Below are positions 6,533 to 8,835 of a DNA stretch of 8,835 bases, one piece after another; positions within the stretch are counted from its first letter, which is position 1, and every line of letters begins with the position of its first letter. The DNA is taken from positions 1 to 8,835 of the forward strand of contig JABIFK010000466.1 in the NCBI GenBank assembly GCA_018650745.1, written 5' to 3'. The stretch is from Candidatus Latescibacterota bacterium (GTDB lineage Bacteria; Latescibacterota; UBA2968). The notes beneath the pieces were generated by a model. The model saw nothing but the letters and a program-made list of their open reading frames with translations, was not told the DNA's origin and ran no database searches. A program made the translations under genes and the position numbers.

Positions 6533-7959
6533 GCGTTGTTTCCTTTAATTTTCTCGACAATGTTGGTGGTGGAACGTCCTTCTACTAAAGGAATGGTGGT
6601 GACGACTCCGCCTGCGGCTTCAACCTCTTTGCGCCCGACAATATCTTGAATTTGATAGTCGCCGCCTTTGATGAGTACATCGGGTAACAGTGCAGCAATA
6701 AGTTCTCGCGGTGTGTCTTCGTCGAAGGGGATGATGTGGTCGATGCATTCGAGTGCGGCGAGAATATGGGCACGTTCTTCAAGGGGTAAGATTGGGCGGT
6801 TGGGGCCTTTTAGGCGTTGTACGGATGCGTCGGTGTTGAGGCCTAGAAAGAGGACATCGCCCTGTTCGCGTGCTTTTTGCAGGTAGGTGACATGGCCGCG
6901 ATGAAGGAGGTCGAAGCAGCCGTTGGTGAAGACGGTTTGGGTGCCGAGTTCTCGTAGGCGGGTGCGAACCTGAGCGGCTTGTTCTCGGGTGAGGATTTTG
7001 TTTTCGGATGCTTGAACACGGTCGTCGAGGGATTCGGCGAGTGCGTGGGCGAGCAGTGGGATCATGATTTCGTGATGGCCTGTGAAGCTGTAGCCTGTAC
7101 CGCCTTGCATGGTCGGGCGTTGTACGACATTGACGCGAGGGCGGTAGTGTTGAATCATGTCGAAATTGGCGGTGACAAAATGGTCAACTACGTGGCCTAA
7201 ATTTCGGGCAACGGTGAGGGCTTTGAGAAAGACTTCGGGCAGAAGGACGGCAGAGCCAATGTTGAGGTATGCACCGCCTTCGAGGGATGCCACAACGGAA
7301 GAGAAGGTTTCGAAGTCTTTGAATGAGGCACGGCCAATGGCTTCGCCGTTTGCTGTGGGTTGTTGTTGGATGATGTCGGTGCCAACGGCAACGTGGGCGG
7401 TTGCGGGAATGCCGAGTTCGTATGCGGTTGCTAATATGCTGTTGTGTCGGTGGGGTTGGTTGGTTTCTACGAGTTTTTCGCCGATGGCATATGCATATCC
7501 GTTGGATGTTTCTCGAATGGCGTTGTTGATGAATTCGCCGGTGTCTTTGGCCATGCCAAAGGAGCCGTCTTTGAGTCCTTCGGCAACGTCTTCGGAGGTT
7601 TGGCCTTGCATGGCAATTTCAACGTCATGGATGGCTGTGGAGCCGTTCATGGCAATGGCTGAGATCCAACCGCGTTTCATCATGTCGATGAGCACGGGGG
7701 CGAGGCCACATTTGATGACGTGACCGCCGATGCCGATGGCGATGGTTTTGTCGTTGCGGATGGTTTCTGATAGGGTGCGGATGAGGTGGCGAAAGTCGGC
7801 GCCGATGAGGATGTCGGGCAAGCTAGTCAGAAAACTTCCGAAAGATGCGCCGCCGGATGCGGGGGTGGCAAATTCGGCGAGGGAGACTTTGCTGAGTCGG
7901 TTGGATATGGGGTAGGTTTGGACTTTGGAGAGGTCGATTTTTGGGAAGCTTTTTGGCAC
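6529..7959 (-). CDS. rfaE2: Fusion: unrecognised (deoxyhypusine synthase-like?) domain plus heptose 1-phosphate adenylyltransferase
   Basis: The product is 476 residues in two parts. Residues about 325-476 are a cytidylyltransferase-fold adenylyltransferase: VFTNGCFDLLHRGH (343-356, with the HxGH nucleotide motif), LIKGGDY (429-435) and EGRSTTNIV (460-468). This matches the C-terminal half of HldE, which makes ADP-heptose from heptose 1-phosphate and ATP. Residues about 1-312 are not kinase. They include GIGGHVIKCGLAPVLIDMM (76-94), AMNGSTAIHDVEIA (103-116), TSEDVAEGLKDGSFGMAKDTG (in 121-141) and TGYSFTGHHEIMIPLL (288-303). The layout faintly recalls deoxyhypusine synthase, an NAD-using Rossmann-like fold, but I do not see its catalytic-lysine WGK motif, so the function is unknown. 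I chose GTG at 7959 because AAGGA sits 7 bases before it; a TTG at 7983 has no such site. The usual HldE-style linker before the adenylyltransferase (NKILTREQAAQV) is kept. Confidence 0.9.
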   Translation of the reverse strand: MPKSFPKIDLSKVQTYPISNRLSKVSLAEFATPASGGASFGSFLTSLPDILIGADFRHLIRTLSETIRNDKTIAIGIGGHVIKCGLAPVLIDMMKRGWISAIAMNGSTAIHDVEIAMQGQTSEDVAEGLKDGSFGMAKDTGEFINNAIRETSNGYAYAIGEKLVETNQPHRHNSILATAYELGIPATAHVAVGTDIIQQQPTANGEAIGRASFKDFETFSSVVASLEGGAYLNIGSAVLLPEVFLKALTVARNLGHVVDHFVTANFDMIQHYRPRVNVVQRPTMQGGTGYSFTGHHEIMIPLLAHALAESLDDRVQASENKILTREQAAQVRTRLRELGTQTVFTNGCFDLLHRGHVTYLQKAREQGDVLFLGLNTDASVQRLKGPNRPILPLEERAHILAALECIDHIIPFDEDTPRELIAALLPDVLIKGGDYQIQDIVGRKEVEAAGGVVTTIPLVEGRSTTNIVEKIKGNNA

Positions 7960-7966
7960 TTTTTGT

Positions 7967-7971
7967 TCCTT
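7967..7971 (-). promoter_or_regulatory. Ribosome binding site deciding the GTG start of the fusion gene
   Basis: AAGGA on the minus strand lies 7 bases before the GTG at 7959. The alternative TTG at 7983 lies upstream of this site and its nearest purine-rich run (GGGAG) is about 15 bases away, too far to serve. This makes 476 residues the likelier length. Confidence 0.65.
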
Positions 7972-8009
7972 GGTTACAATCAATATTTAACATTTTTTCT
8001 CCCTTGCCT

Positions 8010-8061
8010 GCGGCGCCTTACTTTTTTTCAACAGCAAAAAAAAGTAAGCAAAAAATGCCGC
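8010..8061. repeat. Long inverted repeat with T/A-rich arms and an outer GC clamp
   Basis: The inner arms CTTACTTTTTTT (8017-8028) and AAAAAAAGTAAG (8037-8048) are perfect 12-base complements around an 8-base loop. Outside them GCGGC (8010-8014) is complementary to GCCGC (8057-8061), separated from the inner stem by unpaired bases. The T/A arms with GTAAG ends resemble dispersed intergenic repeats seen in many bacterial genomes; that comparison is from memory. It is not a classical terminator for the leftward genes: neither strand has a GC stem followed by a U-run outside the stem. Confidence 0.75.
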
Positions 8062-8099
8062 CACTGCGCGTGGAGCGTTTGATTTACTTCTGTTTTCTT

Positions 8100-8128
8100 G
8101 CGGGCGAAGGCCACCCTTTCCTGCCCGC
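8100..8128. repeat. GC-rich inverted repeat
   Basis: GCGGGC (8100-8105) is complementary to GCCCGC (8123-8128). Inside, GAAGG faces CCTTTC with one bulge, so a bulged hairpin of about ten pairs is possible. No T-run follows on either strand, so a terminator role is not supported by the sequence. Confidence 0.6.
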
Positions 8129-8145
8129 GTGGTTCCCACCCTACC

Positions 8146-8160
8146 GCGTATGCCATACGC
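8146..8160. repeat. Perfect 15-base palindrome
   Basis: GCGTATGCCATACGC has 7-base arms that are exact complements around a single central base. The symmetry and tight centre suit a dimeric DNA-binding protein's operator as well as a small hairpin (6 pairs, 3-base loop). It lies about 190 bases before the start of the fusion gene. Confidence 0.6.
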
Positions 8161-8204
8161 CCCATCCCCGCACACCCTTCACACACCACCAACCACACAA
8201 CGGC

Positions 8205-8225
8205 ACCACCCCACGAGTGGGTGGT
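8205..8225. repeat. Bulged inverted repeat
   Basis: ACCACCCCAC (8205-8214) pairs with GTGGGTGGT (8217-8225) over nine positions with one extra C as a bulge and a two-base centre, so the innermost pair could not close in a real hairpin. No T-run follows in either direction. Confidence 0.5.
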
Positions 8226-8262
8226 ATTAAGGTTTAGAGGTGTTTCTCTTTGGTTTTGTATT

Positions 8263-8282
8263 GCTCCCCTTCCTTTAGGAGC
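8263..8282. repeat. Short inverted repeat over the gmhB stop codon
   Basis: GCTCC (8263-8267) and GGAGC (8278-8282) are complementary and span the TAA of gmhB at 8275-8277. On the transcript the hairpin would be followed by an A/C-rich stretch, not U's, so it is at best a weak or factor-assisted terminator. Confidence 0.3.
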
Positions 8283-8835
8283 CGGGGGTAGGTGCTTTTG
8301 AAGCTATGATCCAGTTGACAACATCGAGTAGATCATTGCCGATGTAGCTGATTTTTTTGGTGTTTTCTGCGTTGGTTTTGGCAATGACTTGTTCGCCGTA
8401 GCCTGTGCGAACGAGAGCAGATTGGCATCCGGCGTTCCAACCGGCTAGGAGGTCGGAGTAGCTGTCGCCAATCATAAATGAGCGTGAGAGGTCAAGGTTG
8501 TGTTCTTGGGCAGCGCGTTGGAGCATGTTGGGGTTGGGTTTGCGACAGTCACAGATGATTTTTTCACCATAGTCGGGGTGATGGGGGCAGTGGTAGATAC
8601 CATTAATACTTGCGTGTTGAGATGCGAGTATACTTTTGAGCTCGGTGTGGATTTCGGTTAGGCCTTCTTCTGTGAGCAGACCCCGGGCAATAGCCGATTG
8701 ATTGGTGATGATGATGACGGGATAACCCGCAGCATTGAGCTTGGCAATGGCTTCGGACGCGTTGGGAATGAGTTGGAGATCTTCGACGCAGTTTAGATGA
8801 TGTACATTGACGTTGATGGTGCCGTCGCGGTCTAT
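8275..8835 (-). CDS. gmhB: D-glycero-beta-D-manno-heptose 1,7-bisphosphate 7-phosphatase, 5' end cut by right edge
   Basis: The visible 186 residues lack only the first few of a usual length near 180-190. They begin IDRDGTIN, which is HAD motif I with the nucleophile and acid/base Asp residues (visible D2 and D4). Next come HAD motif II IIITNQS (41-47) and ARGLLTEEG (50-58). The zinc-binding loop CPHH...CDCRKP uses C83, H85, C95 and C97, and its Arg-Lys pair (98-99) supplies the substrate and motif III contacts. Motif IV is MIGDSYSDLLAG (121-132). The zinc loop and RGLLT segment are diagnostic of GmhB rather than histidinol phosphatase alone. It removes the C7 phosphate from heptose 1,7-bisphosphate in the cytoplasm, the step between the kinase and adenylyltransferase encoded downstream. 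The 315-base gap to the fusion gene means it may be transcribed separately. A Met at visible residue 104 (position 8526) is internal, not the start. Confidence 0.95.
   Translation of the reverse strand: MDRDGTINVNVHHLNCVEDLQLIPNASEAIAKLNAAGYPVIIITNQSAIARGLLTEEGLTEIHTELKSILASQHASINGIYHCPHHPDYGEKIICDCRKPNPNMLQRAAQEHNLDLSRSFMIGDSYSDLLAGWNAGCQSALVRTGYGEQVIAKTNAENTKKISYIGNDLLDVVNWIIASKAPTPGS

Larger units (their letters stand above)
7960..8274. other. Gene-free spacer with clustered inverted repeats and reversed strand composition
   Basis: This 315-base gap separates gmhB from the fusion gene. I accept no gene in it; short frames on both strands look like low-complexity translation. It contains four inverted repeats (listed separately), and a C/A-rich plus strand: positions 8101-8220 have 58 C against 22 G, whereas a coding line such as 7741-7800 has 26 G against 7 C. 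It should hold the promoter for the fusion-kinase-GT4 genes unless they are read through from gmhB, but I find no convincing -35/-10 pair. An AT-rich TTAAATATTG lies just upstream of the fusion start (around 7981-7990 on the minus strand). Confidence 0.7.

Noticed and set aside
7157..7723. A 188-codon open frame on the plus strand, opposite the fusion gene
   Set aside because: It is antisense to conserved coding sequence, rich in Ser, Met and Ala in no recognisable pattern, and has no ribosome site worth noting. G/T-rich plus-strand composition favours long chance frames here.
7960..7983. A TTG start adding eight residues to the fusion protein
   Set aside because: No ribosome site at a workable distance, whereas the GTG at 7959 has AAGGA 7 bases upstream.
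8017..8048. An intrinsic terminator at the T/A-armed inverted repeat
   Set aside because: The stem itself is T/A-rich, and no U-run follows a GC stem in either direction, so I list it as an inverted repeat only.
8098..8301. A plus-strand 67-codon frame in the spacer
   Set aside because: The translation is Pro/His/Thr-rich low-complexity sequence spanning three inverted repeats and overlapping the gmhB end; no ribosome site or family resemblance.
8275..8526. An 83-residue protein starting at the Met at 8526
   Set aside because: The frame is open to the right edge and encodes the remaining GmhB motifs, so this Met is internal.
1..8835. CRISPR arrays, tRNA or rRNA genes, transposases, integrases or att sites
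   Set aside because: I looked on both strands and saw no repeat-spacer pattern, no tRNA-like cloverleaf and no mobile-element protein motifs.

Overview
The window shows seven protein genes, all read leftwards on the minus strand. Together they look like the ADP-heptose and surface-glycan section of a Gram-negative-type bacterium's LPS or cell-envelope polysaccharide locus. Base composition is moderate but uneven: sampled 60-base lines run from about 25% G+C in a membrane-protein gene to about 55% in the heptose genes. The plus strand is strongly G over C, so the coding strand is unusually C-rich and G-poor. I cannot name the organism. The ADP-heptose genes and a Wzx-type flippase argue for a diderm with heptose-containing surface glycans.

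In transcription order (right to left): (1) gmhB, heptose-bisphosphate phosphatase, cut by the right edge with only its first few codons missing. (2) A gene-free gap of 315 bases (7960-8274) packed with inverted repeats and with reversed strand composition. (3) A 476-residue fusion of an unrecognised domain, faintly like deoxyhypusine synthase, with a heptose-1-phosphate adenylyltransferase (RfaE2/HldC-type). (4) A stand-alone heptose-7-phosphate kinase (RfaE1/HldA-type), coupled to it by an ATGA overlap. (5) A GT4 family glycosyltransferase, 11 bases further on. (6) After a 126-base spacer carrying four tandem 7-base repeats, a GT-C-like multi-pass membrane protein. (7) A YfhO-family membrane protein, coupled by another ATGA overlap. 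(8) The N-terminal part of a polysaccharide flippase, overlapping the YfhO gene by 11 bases and running off the left edge.

Together the kinase, phosphatase and adenylyltransferase would turn D-glycero-D-manno-heptose 7-phosphate into ADP-heptose. GT4 would add a sugar to a lipid-linked glycan on the cytoplasmic face, the flippase would translocate the glycan, and the two large membrane proteins would modify it on the outer face of the inner membrane. The isomerase GmhA and epimerase HldD are not in the window.

The most notable point is the redistribution of the usual bifunctional HldE. The kinase is free, and the adenylyltransferase sits behind an uncharacterised domain that takes the kinase's usual place.
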